64,000 nt of DNA from Bacillota bacterium (GCA_021799275.1 JAJZAT010000011.1:1-64000), one strand, 5' to 3'; positions 19,328 to 29,111 are shown, numbered from the stretch's first letter. Numbers and translations: made by a program. The notes: generated by a model from the sequence alone, not told the origin.

Positions 19328-20625
19328 GCGGCCGCGCCCTGCGCTGGCTGATGCCGGGCCTGCGTTTCAAGCGCTGGCTCGGACTCCTGATCGTCGCGGT
19401 CGCCCTGGCGGCGGTCGGGGCCGTGCTGATCGTCCGCAGCTGGGGTGTCCCGCACCGGCACGTGAGCCAGGACATGGCTCTGGTGCTGGTCGGTGTCGTG
19501 GTGGGCATCTACGCGGTGCGACAGCTGATCACGTCGGTGGTGACCGCGCTTGTCCCGACCGAGCACGGGGAGATCGCGGAGTCTTACTGGCGCGCCCGCG
19601 TCCTGCTGCGCGGGCCTCGCATCGTCGCCCTCGGCGGCGGCACTGGCCTGCCCGTGCTGCTGCGCGGCCTCAAGCAGTACAGCTCCAACATCACCGCGAT
19701 CGTCGCCGTCACGGACGACGGCGGCAGTTCCGGGCGCCTGCGCGGCGAACTCGGGGTACCGCCGCCCGGCGACCTGCGCAACTGCCTTCTCGCCCTGGCG
19801 GAGACGGAGCCGCTCCTCGAGCAGCTGTTCCAATACCGCTTCGATTCCGGCGAAGGCCTCTCCGGCCACGCGTTCGGGAACCTCTTTCTCGCCGCCATGT
19901 GCACCGTCACGGGAGACCTGCAGGAGGCGATCCGGGCGTCGAGCCGGGTCCTCGCCGTTCGCGGCAAGGTGCTGCCGGCGACCGATGACGAGGTCGTGCT
20001 GCGCGCGGAGCTCCAGGACGGGCGGGTCATCGAGGGCGAGTCTCTCATCCCCGAGGCACGCGGCGTCGTGCGTCGCGTGATGCTGGATCCCGCCACGGCG
20101 TCGCCGACGGGCGAGGCCCTGCAGGCCATCGCCGAGGCGGACGTGATCGTGCTGGCGCCAGGGTCGCTCTTCACGAGCCTGATGCCGAACCTCCTGGTGC
20201 GGGGCATTGCGGAAGCCATCCGCGCGTCCAAGGCGCAGCGCTTCTACGTGCAGAACATCATGACGCAGCCCGGGGAAACCGACGGCATGACGGCGGAGGA
20301 GCACCTCGAGGCGATCGAGCGCCATGCGGGTCCCAGGCTCGTCGATTGCGTGGTACTCAACGAGACTCCGCTCGACAGGGAGACGGCCGCCCGCTACCGC
20401 GAGCGCGACGCGGAGGTCGTGCAGTGGAGCCATCAGGGGCTGGAGGCGGCGGGCTACGAGGTCCTTTCGGGTCCTCTGCTCGCCCAGGACAGCCGCTACG
20501 CCTGGCACGATCCGCTGGCGGTGGCGCGCCTCATCCTGCAGCGCTGGTCGCGCCGCAGGCCTGAGCCGGGGCGGCTTCTCGACATTTTCATGCTGCGCGA
20601 CCAACTGCGCTCGGAACAGCGATGA
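19324..20625 (+). CDS. yvcK: YvcK/MgfK-family gluconeogenesis factor with N-terminal membrane helices
   Basis: The core (from about residue 100) is the CofD-like fold with ALGGGTGLPVLLRGLK, VTDDGGSSGRLR and PGDLRNCLLAL, which bind a UDP-sugar in B. subtilis YvcK. It supports growth on gluconeogenic carbon and peptidoglycan precursor flow. This 433-residue version carries an extra N-terminal part with two transmembrane helices (about 18-38 and 50-75), as in many clostridial and actinobacterial homologues, so it is probably membrane-tethered. The GTG start overlaps the rapZ stop and the whiA ATG overlaps its own stop. Confidence 0.95.
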   Translation: MSGRALRWLMPGLRFKRWLGLLIVAVALAAVGAVLIVRSWGVPHRHVSQDMALVLVGVVVGIYAVRQLITSVVTALVPTEHGEIAESYWRARVLLRGPRIVALGGGTGLPVLLRGLKQYSSNITAIVAVTDDGGSSGRLRGELGVPPPGDLRNCLLALAETEPLLEQLFQYRFDSGEGLSGHAFGNLFLAAMCTVTGDLQEAIRASSRVLAVRGKVLPATDDEVVLRAELQDGRVIEGESLIPEARGVVRRVMLDPATASPTGEALQAIAEADVIVLAPGSLFTSLMPNLLVRGIAEAIRASKAQRFYVQNIMTQPGETDGMTAEEHLEAIERHAGPRLVDCVVLNETPLDRETAARYRERDAEVVQWSHQGLEAAGYEVLSGPLLAQDSRYAWHDPLAVARLILQRWSRRRPEPGRLLDIFMLRDQLRSEQR

Positions 20626-21527
20626 AGGGGCAGCTCAGCCAGACGCTGAAGGTGAAAGAGGAGATCCTGGCGGGAACGCATGCGCGCAGCTTCGAGCGCG
20701 GCCTCTTGCGAGGGCTGCTCGATGCCGGACTCACCTCCCTGGCGGACGGCACCCCCGCGGTGGCGGTGGATCGAGCGCGGACCGTGCGCGTCGCGCATCG
20801 CGTCGCGGCCGAGCAGCTGCAACTGGACGCCACGGTGCTCAAGCGCCAGGGCGGCGCTCGCGGCCGGCGCTTTCTGCTCGCCTTCCCCGGGGCGCAGGAA
20901 GCTGTCGGCCGGTTTACGGAAACGCCGCCGCAGCGGCTCCCGGCACTGGCACGCCGCGGTTACGTTGCCGGTCTCTTTTTGGTCGTCGGGAGCCTGACGC
21001 CGCCCAGCACCGGCTATCTGATGGAGCTCAGGCTGGCGCGTCCAGCCGTCGCGGCCGCGGCCGAGTCGTTTCTTATCGGTTTCGGCCTTGCGCCGCACCG
21101 CCGCCTCAGACGCGAGTACAGCGTCGTATACCTGCGGGGCGCCGATCAGATCGCGGAGCTTTTGAGCCTCATCCATGCCCAGGAGGCGCGGCTTAGGCTC
21201 GAGGACGCGCGCAGCGTGCGCAGCATGCGCGGCACGGTGAACCGCCTGGTCAACGCCGAGTCCGCCAATGTGGAGAAGTCGGTTCGGGCGGCCATCGCGC
21301 ACAGTGAGTGGATTCGCAGGTTCGCGTCGCAGCGCGGGCTCGAAAGTCTGCCGCCCAAGCTTAGGGAGGCTGCCCAGGCGCGGCTCGACGATCCCGAGGC
21401 GCCGCTCGAGGAGATCGGCAGGCGTCTCGGCTTGACCAAAGCCGGTGTGCACTACCGCCTGCGGCGCATCGCGGAACTGGCGATGGCCCGCGATAAGGAG
21501 CGGCAAGAACGCGGAAGGATGCTGTAG
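20622..21527 (+). CDS. whiA: WhiA-family DNA-binding protein
   Basis: The 301-residue protein combines an N-terminal LAGLIDADG-like domain (GAFLVVGSLTPPSTGYLMEL would be the usual signature; here it reads AGLFLVVGSLTPP) and a C-terminal helix-turn-helix (LEEIGRRLGLTKAGVHYRLRRI, about 262-283). In B. subtilis WhiA affects cell division and chromosome segregation; in actinobacteria it controls sporulation. It closes the conserved rapZ-yvcK-whiA block with 4-base overlaps, and the next gene starts three bases after the stop. Confidence 0.95.
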   Translation: MKGQLSQTLKVKEEILAGTHARSFERGLLRGLLDAGLTSLADGTPAVAVDRARTVRVAHRVAAEQLQLDATVLKRQGGARGRRFLLAFPGAQEAVGRFTETPPQRLPALARRGYVAGLFLVVGSLTPPSTGYLMELRLARPAVAAAAESFLIGFGLAPHRRLRREYSVVYLRGADQIAELLSLIHAQEARLRLEDARSVRSMRGTVNRLVNAESANVEKSVRAAIAHSEWIRRFASQRGLESLPPKLREAAQARLDDPEAPLEEIGRRLGLTKAGVHYRLRRIAELAMARDKERQERGRML

Positions 21528-21529
21528 CT

Positions 21530-23122
21530 GTGAGAACGATTCGGCGCATGGCCCCGGTGGCGCTCGCCCTGCTCGCCACCCTGTCCTTGGTCACGGGCTG
21601 TGGCAGCCAACCGACCGTCAGACCGCGGCCGCTCGGTAGCCTCACGCTGGCCCTCGTGGGCCGACCGGCCACCATCGACCCCCTGCGCCTCGCGGACGCG
21701 AGCGGGGTCGCGCTCGACAGCCTGATCTACGACGGCCTCGTGCGCATCGGGCCGAACCTCGAGCCGCGGCCCGACCTCGCCAGCCGTTGGCGGGTCTCGG
21801 ATCGCGGCCGCCTGTACACGTTCCACCTGAACCCGAAGGCGCGGTGGCAGGACGGCGCAGCTCTCACGTCGCAGGATGTCGCGTACAGCCTCCGGGCCTA
21901 TCGCAATCCCGCGAACGGTTCCGCCCTGGCGGCGGAACTGGCGGTGGTCAAGGCCGTGCGCACGCTCGGGCCACGTACCGTGCAGGTTCAGCTGGTGCGG
22001 GCCTACGCGCCCTTCCTCGCACAGATCGGCGCCTTGCCGGTCCTGCCCGCGCATCTGCTCGCGACGGCGGGCAGCGGCAAGGCCCTCCTGGCGCAGCCGG
22101 ACCTCACGTCGCGGCCTGTGGGCAGCGGCCCATTCCGGCTCTTGCGCCTCAGCGCCTCAGGCGCCCTGCTCGCGCGCAACCCGCACTACTTCCTCGGCGC
22201 TCCGAGGCTCGCGCAGGTACACGTCACCTTCAGCCCTTCCGCGACCCAGGCGCTCGAGGCTCTGCGCCAGGGCAAGGTGGACTACGCGCCCGTGCCCGAC
22301 CTTGACGCCAAGGCGGTATCGACCTGGCCGCACATCCGCGTGCGGCATGTGGTCGGGCTGCAGTTCGCGTCGCTTGTCTGGAATGTGGACCTGCCGCCCT
22401 TTTCGAGCCCCGCCCTGCGGCGCGCCCTCTATTTCGCCGTAAACAGGGAAAAGATCATTGAGACGGCCCTGGGCGGCTACGGCAGCCTAAGCGACGGTCC
22501 TGTGCCGCCTTCGTCCTGGGCATACGACCTGAAGCTCAGCCACCGCCCCTACGATCCGAGCCGGGCGCTCTCGCTCCTCGCAGCGCTCGGCTGGCATCAG
22601 GTGCGTGGGGTGCTGCGCGGGCCGAAGGCTGAGCCTTTGCGCCTGACGATCCTGACGACGGGAGGGGTTCCTTCGCGCACGATGGCGCTTGGCCTCCTGG
22701 TGCGCAACCTCGAGGCGATCGGCGTCCAGGTGACGGTGCGCAGCGAGGCATTCCCGCGCTTCCTCGACGACTACATCGCGGGCGACTTCCAGGCGGCCTT
22801 CGTGGAGCGGGGTCTCTCGGCGGATCCCGATGTCACGGCGTACTTCGGTTCGCCCAGGATCAACGCATCCGGCGAGAACGCGGGTGTCTATCGGAACGCG
22901 GCAGTCGACCAGGCCCTGGTCGCCGAGCGGGCCGCGGTGGACCAGTCGGCGAGAAGGACGGCCATTTGGAGGATGCAGCAGGCGATGGCCTCCGACCCGC
23001 CCGCGCTGTTCCTGTACTTCCCGTACGCTGTGGTCGCGCTTTCGCGCCATTTCGGCAACTTTGCGCTCGATCCGTCAGGCCAATTCTGGGACGCGCAAGA
23101 CTGGCAAAGGCAGGGGGCGTGA
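21530..23122 (+). CDS. Oligopeptide-type ABC substrate-binding lipoprotein (SBP family 5)
   Basis: The 530-residue protein has a lipoprotein signal with lipobox LVTGC (Cys about residue 24) and then the extracellular family 5 fold: SLTLALVGRPATIDPL, YDGLVRIGPNLEPRPDLASRW, FHLNPKARWQDG, and FAVNREKIIETAL. It would bind peptides, nickel or similar ligands outside the membrane. No permease or ATPase genes of the Opp type are adjacent, so it is an orphan component. It begins with GTG three bases after whiA. Confidence 0.9.
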   Translation: MRTIRRMAPVALALLATLSLVTGCGSQPTVRPRPLGSLTLALVGRPATIDPLRLADASGVALDSLIYDGLVRIGPNLEPRPDLASRWRVSDRGRLYTFHLNPKARWQDGAALTSQDVAYSLRAYRNPANGSALAAELAVVKAVRTLGPRTVQVQLVRAYAPFLAQIGALPVLPAHLLATAGSGKALLAQPDLTSRPVGSGPFRLLRLSASGALLARNPHYFLGAPRLAQVHVTFSPSATQALEALRQGKVDYAPVPDLDAKAVSTWPHIRVRHVVGLQFASLVWNVDLPPFSSPALRRALYFAVNREKIIETALGGYGSLSDGPVPPSSWAYDLKLSHRPYDPSRALSLLAALGWHQVRGVLRGPKAEPLRLTILTTGGVPSRTMALGLLVRNLEAIGVQVTVRSEAFPRFLDDYIAGDFQAAFVERGLSADPDVTAYFGSPRINASGENAGVYRNAAVDQALVAERAAVDQSARRTAIWRMQQAMASDPPALFLYFPYAVVALSRHFGNFALDPSGQFWDAQDWQRQGA

Positions 23123-23231
23123 TTGTCCGTGCGGAGGCGCGAGAGTTTCCGAGCAGGAGCGAGAGAGCGATCCGTATCTCTGATCGCCGTGCACCGCGCC
23201 AGAATGACCATGTACCCGAAAGCAGGCGTCT

Positions 23232-23243
23232 TTCACTTGTGAA
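23232..23243. repeat. Inverted repeat TTCAC-TT-GTGAA in the hepT-rex promoter region
   Basis: The 5-bp arms are perfect with a 2-base spacer and sit just upstream of the extended -10 element. The right-hand part contains TTGTGAA, which resembles one Rex half-site, but the arms are in the opposite order from the usual TTGTGA...TCACAA, so this is only a candidate operator. Confidence 0.35.
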
Positions 23244-23247
23244 CTTG

Positions 23248-23256
23248 TGCTACAAT
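23248..23256 (+). promoter_or_regulatory. Extended -10 promoter upstream of the hepT-like gene
   Basis: TGC-TACAAT (hexamer at 23251-23256) is an extended -10 element with no good -35 box. An ATG at 23255 overlaps this hexamer, so translation of a transcript made here cannot begin there; the TTG at 23306 fits better. Confidence 0.5.
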
Positions 23257-23305
23257 GAGCACGGTTTCCGCTTGGCAGGCGCAACTTGGCGAAGTGGGTG
23301 ATCAT

Positions 23306-24277
23306 TTGGACCTGCGGTCGGTGTTCGCGGACGTCGCGACCGACCTCTCGGACGTCGAGCGGTTTCTGGGCCAGATCCTGGACGAAGGGCCGCAAGCGGT
23401 CCGAGATGCGGCTTCGCATCTGTTCAAGGCGGGGGGCAAGCGCCTCAGGCCCGCCCTGGTGCTCTTTGGCGCCAAATTCGGCCAGTACCGGTACCAGGAC
23501 GTCCGTGGCGTGGCTGCGGCTGCAGAACTCATTCATATGGCAACGCTGGTGCACGACGACATCATCGACCGCGCCGATGTGCGGCGCGGTCAGCCGACGG
23601 TGCACGCCCTCTGGGGCGAGCAGGCCGCGGTCCTCACGGGCGACTATCTCTTCGCCAAGGCCTTTTCGCTGCTGTCCGAAGCCCCGGTGGGCGGGGTGGT
23701 CGGCGTCATGGCCGACGTCGTCTTCCGCATGTGCTCGGGAGAAATCGCGCAGAACGTGGCCGCCCGCCAGAACACCCTGCCCGACGAGGGCCAGTACCTC
23801 GACCGCATTGCGGCCAAGACGGCGGTGTTCATCGCGCAGAGCTGTCGCGCTGGCGCCATGGCGTGCCGTGCCGACGCAGCCGTGCAGCAGGCGCTCTACG
23901 ACTACGGGTACGCGATGGGCATGGGCTTCCAGATCGTCGACGACCTGCTCGACCTCACCGCGGAGCCGAAGACCCTGGGGAAGGCGATCGGCTCGGACCT
24001 CAGGGCCCATGTCATCACGCTTCCCGTGATTCACGGCCTCCAGGCCTCGCAGCGCCGCTCCGAACTGCGCACGATCGCGCAGGGGACTGAAGTGAACGGC
24101 GAGTCGGTGCAGACGGTGCGGGAGATCCTCGAACGCGCGGGCAGCTTCACCTATGCGGAAACCCTCGCGAAGAACTTCATCGACGAGGCGAAGGCGAGCC
24201 TGGCGAAGCTTTGCGACCTGCCCGCCCGCGCCTCGCTGCTCGCCATGGCAGACTTCGTGCTGGAGCGGCAGTTGTGA
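23306..24277 (+). CDS. hepT: Polyprenyl diphosphate synthase, heptaprenyl-diphosphate synthase component II-like
   Basis: The 323-residue trans-prenyltransferase condenses isopentenyl diphosphate onto allylic diphosphates; in this setting it likely makes the menaquinone side chain. Visible are GGKRLRPALV, the first Asp-rich motif DDIIDRADVRRG, and the second Asp-rich motif DDLLDLTAEP with GKAIGSDL. I chose TTG 23306 because GTGGGTGATC, a near match to the anti-16S sequence, lies just upstream and the product then starts MDLRSVFADV, like Bacillus HepT. The small partner HepS is not in this window. rex starts inside its stop codon. Confidence 0.9.
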   Translation: MDLRSVFADVATDLSDVERFLGQILDEGPQAVRDAASHLFKAGGKRLRPALVLFGAKFGQYRYQDVRGVAAAAELIHMATLVHDDIIDRADVRRGQPTVHALWGEQAAVLTGDYLFAKAFSLLSEAPVGGVVGVMADVVFRMCSGEIAQNVAARQNTLPDEGQYLDRIAAKTAVFIAQSCRAGAMACRADAAVQQALYDYGYAMGMGFQIVDDLLDLTAEPKTLGKAIGSDLRAHVITLPVIHGLQASQRRSELRTIAQGTEVNGESVQTVREILERAGSFTYAETLAKNFIDEAKASLAKLCDLPARASLLAMADFVLERQL

Positions 24278-24915
24278 AGCCGCAGCGCAAGGTGCCGGCC
24301 GTCGCGGTCCGGCGCCTCCCTCTTTATCTGCGCGTGCTCGAGGATCTCGGGCGCGAGGGCGTCGAGGTGACATCGTCGGCGGATCTGGCGCGCAGGTCCG
24401 GGTACTCTTCGGAGCAGATCCGCAAGGATCTTGCCTATTTCGGCGCCTTTGGCACGAGGGGACTCGGCTACGACGTCGGGCAGCTCAGTCAGCAGCTGCG
24501 CCGCATCCTCGGTCTGACGGGACCGGTGCCGGTGGCTCTGGTAGGGGCCGGCAACCTCGGCACCGCGCTCATCCATTACACGTCGCGCAACTCGCGCGAC
24601 GCGTTTGTCGCCGCGGTGTTCGACCAGGATCTAGCCAAGGTGGGGCAGGAGATCGCCGGCGTCACCGTGCAGCCCATGTCGGAGCTCCTCGCGACCGTGA
24701 AGGAGCTCGGCGTGCGCATCGCCGTGATCGCCGTGCCGGAGGAGAGCGCGCGCGAGGTCTTCGACCAGCTCTGCGATGCCCAGGTGACGGCCGTGCTCAA
24801 CTTCGCGCCGGCCAAGCTCGAGCGCCGGCAGGTGAGCGTGCAGAACGTCGATCTGACGACGGAGCTTCAGTCGCTCGCGTACTTCGCGCTAGGCGCGGGA
24901 TCGGAGCGTCACTGA
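24274..24915 (+). CDS. rex: Redox-sensing transcriptional repressor Rex
   Basis: The 213-residue protein has an N-terminal winged helix (VTSSADLARRSGYSSEQIRKDLAYFG, about residues 30-55) and a Rossmann domain with GAGNLG (about 92-97) that senses NADH/NAD+. Rex represses respiratory and fermentative genes when NADH is low and releases DNA when it rises. The GTG start overlaps the stop of the prenyltransferase, linking quinone side-chain synthesis to redox control. The next gene overlaps its stop by one base. Confidence 0.95.
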   Translation: MKPQRKVPAVAVRRLPLYLRVLEDLGREGVEVTSSADLARRSGYSSEQIRKDLAYFGAFGTRGLGYDVGQLSQQLRRILGLTGPVPVALVGAGNLGTALIHYTSRNSRDAFVAAVFDQDLAKVGQEIAGVTVQPMSELLATVKELGVRIAVIAVPEESAREVFDQLCDAQVTAVLNFAPAKLERRQVSVQNVDLTTELQSLAYFALGAGSERH

Positions 24916-25418
24916 TGGCGGAACAGTGGATGATCGCCGCACGCAAGCCGGAATCGGTGGTGCAGGTGCGCGTCGAGCGCCACCCGGCGCTCGCCTCGGC
25001 AGACCAGGGACGCTACAAGGGTCTCGAGAAGCCGAGCGCAATCCGTGCCCTGGGAGAAAACTTCCGCCTCGACCAGTTGCCCTACCTGCTTGCGTTTTCG
25101 GGGGACAAGCCGCTTGGCGCGGTGAGCCTCGCGCTGTACGGTGACGACCTCCTGCTGCTCGGCTTCGAGCGCCAGCCGGACCTTGGACTGCCCGGCGTCT
25201 GCGCGGCCATCCTGGATGAAGCGCTCGCGGTGGGCCGGGAGATCGGGCGCGGACGGCTGCTTGCGCCGCTTACGAACGCCGATGCCCTGCCGCTTTTCTT
25301 CCTGCAGGCCGAGGGTTTCTCGCTCGTAGAGGTGAAGCCTTACGACGGCCCGGAACGCCAGGGGCTCGGAGGCGTCCTGGCGACGCATGAGCTTTTGCTC
25401 GAGAGAGTGATCGGCTAA
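24915..25418 (+). CDS. Putative GNAT-fold acetyltransferase, divergent
   Basis: The 167-residue protein resembles GNAT proteins: a central strand segment (AVSLALYGDDLLLLGFERQPDLGLPG), a helix where acetyl-CoA would bind (VCAAILDEALAVGREIGRGRLLAPL), and a C-terminal part (ALPLFFLQAEGFSLVEVKP) like motif B. The pyrophosphate-binding Q/R-x-x-G-x-G/A loop is not clear, so activity is uncertain. It lies between rex and cdaA in the same transcript. Confidence 0.6.
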   Translation: MAEQWMIAARKPESVVQVRVERHPALASADQGRYKGLEKPSAIRALGENFRLDQLPYLLAFSGDKPLGAVSLALYGDDLLLLGFERQPDLGLPGVCAAILDEALAVGREIGRGRLLAPLTNADALPLFFLQAEGFSLVEVKPYDGPERQGLGGVLATHELLLERVIG

Positions 25419-25441
25419 CAGGACGAGGGGGGAGGAAAGCC

Positions 25442-26260
25442 GTGCTGCTGACCCTGGAGAGCATGGGCCTGTGGGACTACATCCGTGCTGTCCTGGACAT
25501 CCTCATCGTCGCCTACCTCTTCTACCGCACGTTCGCGGCACTGCGCGGCACGCGCGCCATCCAGCTCGTCAAGGGCATCCTCCTGCTCGTCGTGGGCACG
25601 GAGGTGGCCGGCCTTCTTTCACTCTCCGCCACGCATTACGTGCTGCAGACGGCGGAGCTCGCGCTTCTCGTCGCCGTGCCGGTCGTGTTCCAGCCGGAAC
25701 TCAGGCGGGTGCTCGAACAGATCGGCCGCAGCCGCATCTTCGGCGGGCAGGGACTCCTGCACGACATGACCGATGTGGCGTTCCGGCGCATGCTGGACGA
25801 GCTCGTCAAGGCGACCCGCATCCTCGCGAGCGATCACGTCGGGGCCCTGATTGTGCTCGAGCGGGAGACGGGACTCAAGGACCTCATCGAGACGGGCGTG
25901 CCGATCGACGCCCAGATCAGCTGGGAGCTCATCGCCAACGTCTTCACGCCGCGCACCCCTCTGCACGACGGCGCCATGGTGGTGCGCGGCGACCGCGTGG
26001 TCGCGGCGGCCTGCTTCCTGCCGCTGTCGGAGACGCTCGGCCCCGCGTCCGAGTTCGGCACGCGCCACCACGCGGCGGCTGGCGTGAGCGAGCAGTCGGA
26101 CGCGATCGCCGTCGTCGTGTCCGAGGAGACCGGCACCATATCGCTCGCGGAGGGCGGCCGGCTGATCCGCCACCTGGATGAGGCTTCCCTGCGCCGGCTG
26201 ATCGAGGCCGCACTCAGGCCGCCGGAGCGCAAGCCCATCCTGAACATCAGGAGGGCGTAG
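25442..26260 (+). CDS. cdaA: Membrane-bound diadenylate cyclase CdaA
   Basis: CdaA makes cyclic di-AMP from ATP at the membrane and normally works with CdaR and GlmM. The 272-residue protein has three N-terminal transmembrane helices (about 10-85) and a DAC domain with DGAMV (D176-G177-A178) and a region GTRHHAAAGVSE. The usual second motif is RHR; here it is R208-H209-H210. The gene starts with GTG behind GGGGGGAGG-like sequence (agg-rich) and is followed after three bases by cdaR, then glmM, the standard Bacillota order. Confidence 0.94.
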   Translation: MLLTLESMGLWDYIRAVLDILIVAYLFYRTFAALRGTRAIQLVKGILLLVVGTEVAGLLSLSATHYVLQTAELALLVAVPVVFQPELRRVLEQIGRSRIFGGQGLLHDMTDVAFRRMLDELVKATRILASDHVGALIVLERETGLKDLIETGVPIDAQISWELIANVFTPRTPLHDGAMVVRGDRVVAAACFLPLSETLGPASEFGTRHHAAAGVSEQSDAIAVVVSEETGTISLAEGGRLIRHLDEASLRRLIEAALRPPERKPILNIRRA

Positions 26261-26263
26261 CGC

Positions 26264-26638
26264 ATGCTCGACCGCTGGCTCGACAACGACTGGGTGCTGC
26301 GCGTGCTCTCGCTGCTCCTCGCCATCGGCATCTGGGCTTCGCTGCTGCACAACCCGAACCCCACGGTGGTCCGCAAGTTCCACGCGCTGCCGGTCATGGT
26401 GCAGAACGCCGGCCACCTGCACGTTCAGGTGCGGCCGGTGTCGGTCGCCGTGGACATCCGGGGCCCGGCCGACATCGTGGACCGTCTGCAGCCGAGCGCA
26501 ATTCGCGTGGTCGCCGACGTACCCTATGCACAGCCGGGCAGCTATAGGGTCAAGCTGAACGTCGACGCGCCGGCGGCGGGGACTCAGGTGGCCAAGGTGC
26601 TGCCTGACGAGTCGACGGTGAAGCTCATCGCACCTTAG
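26264..26638 (+). CDS. cdaR: CdaR/YbbR-domain protein, minimal one-domain form
   Basis: The 124-residue product has one transmembrane helix (about residues 11-28) and a single extracellular YbbR-like domain (about 36-120: LPVMVQNAGHLHVQVRP, VAVDIRGPADIVDRL, VVADV, SYRVKLNV). B. subtilis CdaR has about 480 residues with four YbbR domains, so this is strongly shortened, although it has a normal start, stop and position. CdaR modulates CdaA activity from outside the membrane. Confidence 0.85.
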   Translation: MLDRWLDNDWVLRVLSLLLAIGIWASLLHNPNPTVVRKFHALPVMVQNAGHLHVQVRPVSVAVDIRGPADIVDRLQPSAIRVVADVPYAQPGSYRVKLNVDAPAAGTQVAKVLPDESTVKLIAP

Positions 26639-26662
26639 TAGACGGTTCAGGAGGGCACGGAG

Positions 26663-27982
26663 TTGCGACTTTTCGGCACTGACGGCGTCCGCGGCGTAGC
26701 CAACCAGGATCTCACCCCAGACCTCGCACTGTCCCTGGGACGGGCCGCGGCCAGGGTTCTCGGCGGCGGAGGCGACACGCGCATCCTGGTCGGGCGCGAC
26801 ACGCGACTCTCCGGACCGATGCTGGAGTCGGCGCTGGCCGCCGGACTCATGTCCGCCGGCGCCGAGGTGGTGCTGGCCGGTGTGCTGCCAACGGCGGGTG
26901 TGGCCTACCTCACCGAGCGTCACGCCTTCCATGCCGGCGTGATGATCTCGGCGTCCCACAACCCCGTGCCGGACAACGGCATCAAGTTCTTCGCGGCCGA
27001 CGGCCACAAGCTCCCCGACGAAGTGGAAGACCGCATCGAAAGGGAGATGGGGGAGGCGACGGCCAGGCCGGTGGGCGAAGGCGTGGGTACGGTGCGCCAT
27101 GACGGCCTGCTGCGCGAGGAATACCTTGGGCACCTGACGGAACTCGTCCAGAGGCCCTATACCGGCGGGGTGGTGCTGGACGCGGCGCACGGGGCCGCCA
27201 CCGCCGTGCTGCCGCTCGCGTTCTCGCCCGCCGCGCGACGTGTCGCGGTGCTCTGCGCGGAGCCCGACGGCGCCCGCATCAACGTGGACTGCGGCTCGAC
27301 GGCTCCAGACTTTTTAAGGCGACACTACCGGGAGTTCGGCGGCACGGTGGGCCTCGCGTTCGACGGCGACGCCGACCGCCTGATCGCGATCGACGAGGAA
27401 GGCGAGGTCTGTGACGGCGACGTCGTCCTCGCGCTCCTGGCCACGTGGCTCAGACAGCGGGGGGAACTTGAGCCCCGCAGGGTGGCGCTCACGGTGATGT
27501 CGAACGGCGGCGTGCGCGACTTCCTGGCGCAGGCAGGCATCGCGACCTCCGTGACCCGCGTCGGCGACCGCTACGTCATCGAGGCGATGCGCAAGGAGAA
27601 CATCCTCCTGGGCGGCGAGCAGTCCGGGCACATCATCTACCGCCGTGCCAGCACGACGGGAGACGGCCTCGCGACCGGCATCCTGCTGCTTTCCGCGCTG
27701 GAGGAGACGGGCGTGCGCCTTGCGGACTTCCGTCGGCGGGTGCCGCATTACCCCCAGCGCCTGCGTAGCGTGCGGGTGGTGGACCGCGACCAGGCCCTGG
27801 CCTCCCTGCCGTACCTCGAGGCCCTGGCGTCCGCCGAAGCGTCGCTGGGCGGCGCCGGGCGTGTCCTGGTGCGGCCATCGGGCACGGAGCCCGTGGTGCG
27901 GGTGATGGTCGAGGCGCAGCAGGAGGATCTCGCAGACCTCTGGCTTGAGCGGCTTTGCGAGGCATTGCTGCAGAAGGTGTAG
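26663..27982 (+). CDS. glmM: Phosphoglucosamine mutase GlmM
   Basis: GlmM converts glucosamine-6-phosphate to glucosamine-1-phosphate for peptidoglycan precursor synthesis and in Bacillota binds CdaA and inhibits it. The 439-residue protein has the phosphoserine loop ISASHNPVPDNG (about residues 95-106), the metal site DGDADR (about 234-239), the sugar loop GGEQSGHII and the phosphate-binding RPSGTEP near the C-terminus. The TTG start has AGGAGGG about nine bases upstream. Confidence 0.97.
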   Translation: MRLFGTDGVRGVANQDLTPDLALSLGRAAARVLGGGGDTRILVGRDTRLSGPMLESALAAGLMSAGAEVVLAGVLPTAGVAYLTERHAFHAGVMISASHNPVPDNGIKFFAADGHKLPDEVEDRIEREMGEATARPVGEGVGTVRHDGLLREEYLGHLTELVQRPYTGGVVLDAAHGAATAVLPLAFSPAARRVAVLCAEPDGARINVDCGSTAPDFLRRHYREFGGTVGLAFDGDADRLIAIDEEGEVCDGDVVLALLATWLRQRGELEPRRVALTVMSNGGVRDFLAQAGIATSVTRVGDRYVIEAMRKENILLGGEQSGHIIYRRASTTGDGLATGILLLSALEETGVRLADFRRRVPHYPQRLRSVRVVDRDQALASLPYLEALASAEASLGGAGRVLVRPSGTEPVVRVMVEAQQEDLADLWLERLCEALLQKV

Positions 27983-28021
27983 GGTGGCGGCTTGAGGCGT
28001 CCCCGCCCAAAGCGACACCAA

Positions 28022-28049
28022 GGCCGGGGCCCGATCAAGGGCCCCGGCC
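28022..28049. terminator. Bidirectional terminator between glmM and sigA
   Basis: GGCCGGGGCCC (28022-28032) pairs perfectly with GGGCCCCGGCC (28039-28049) around the 6-nt loop GATCAA. It lies between two convergent genes. Confidence 0.7.
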
Positions 28050-28061
28050 AACGTCTGTCCG

Positions 28062-29111
<1,050 letters not shown>

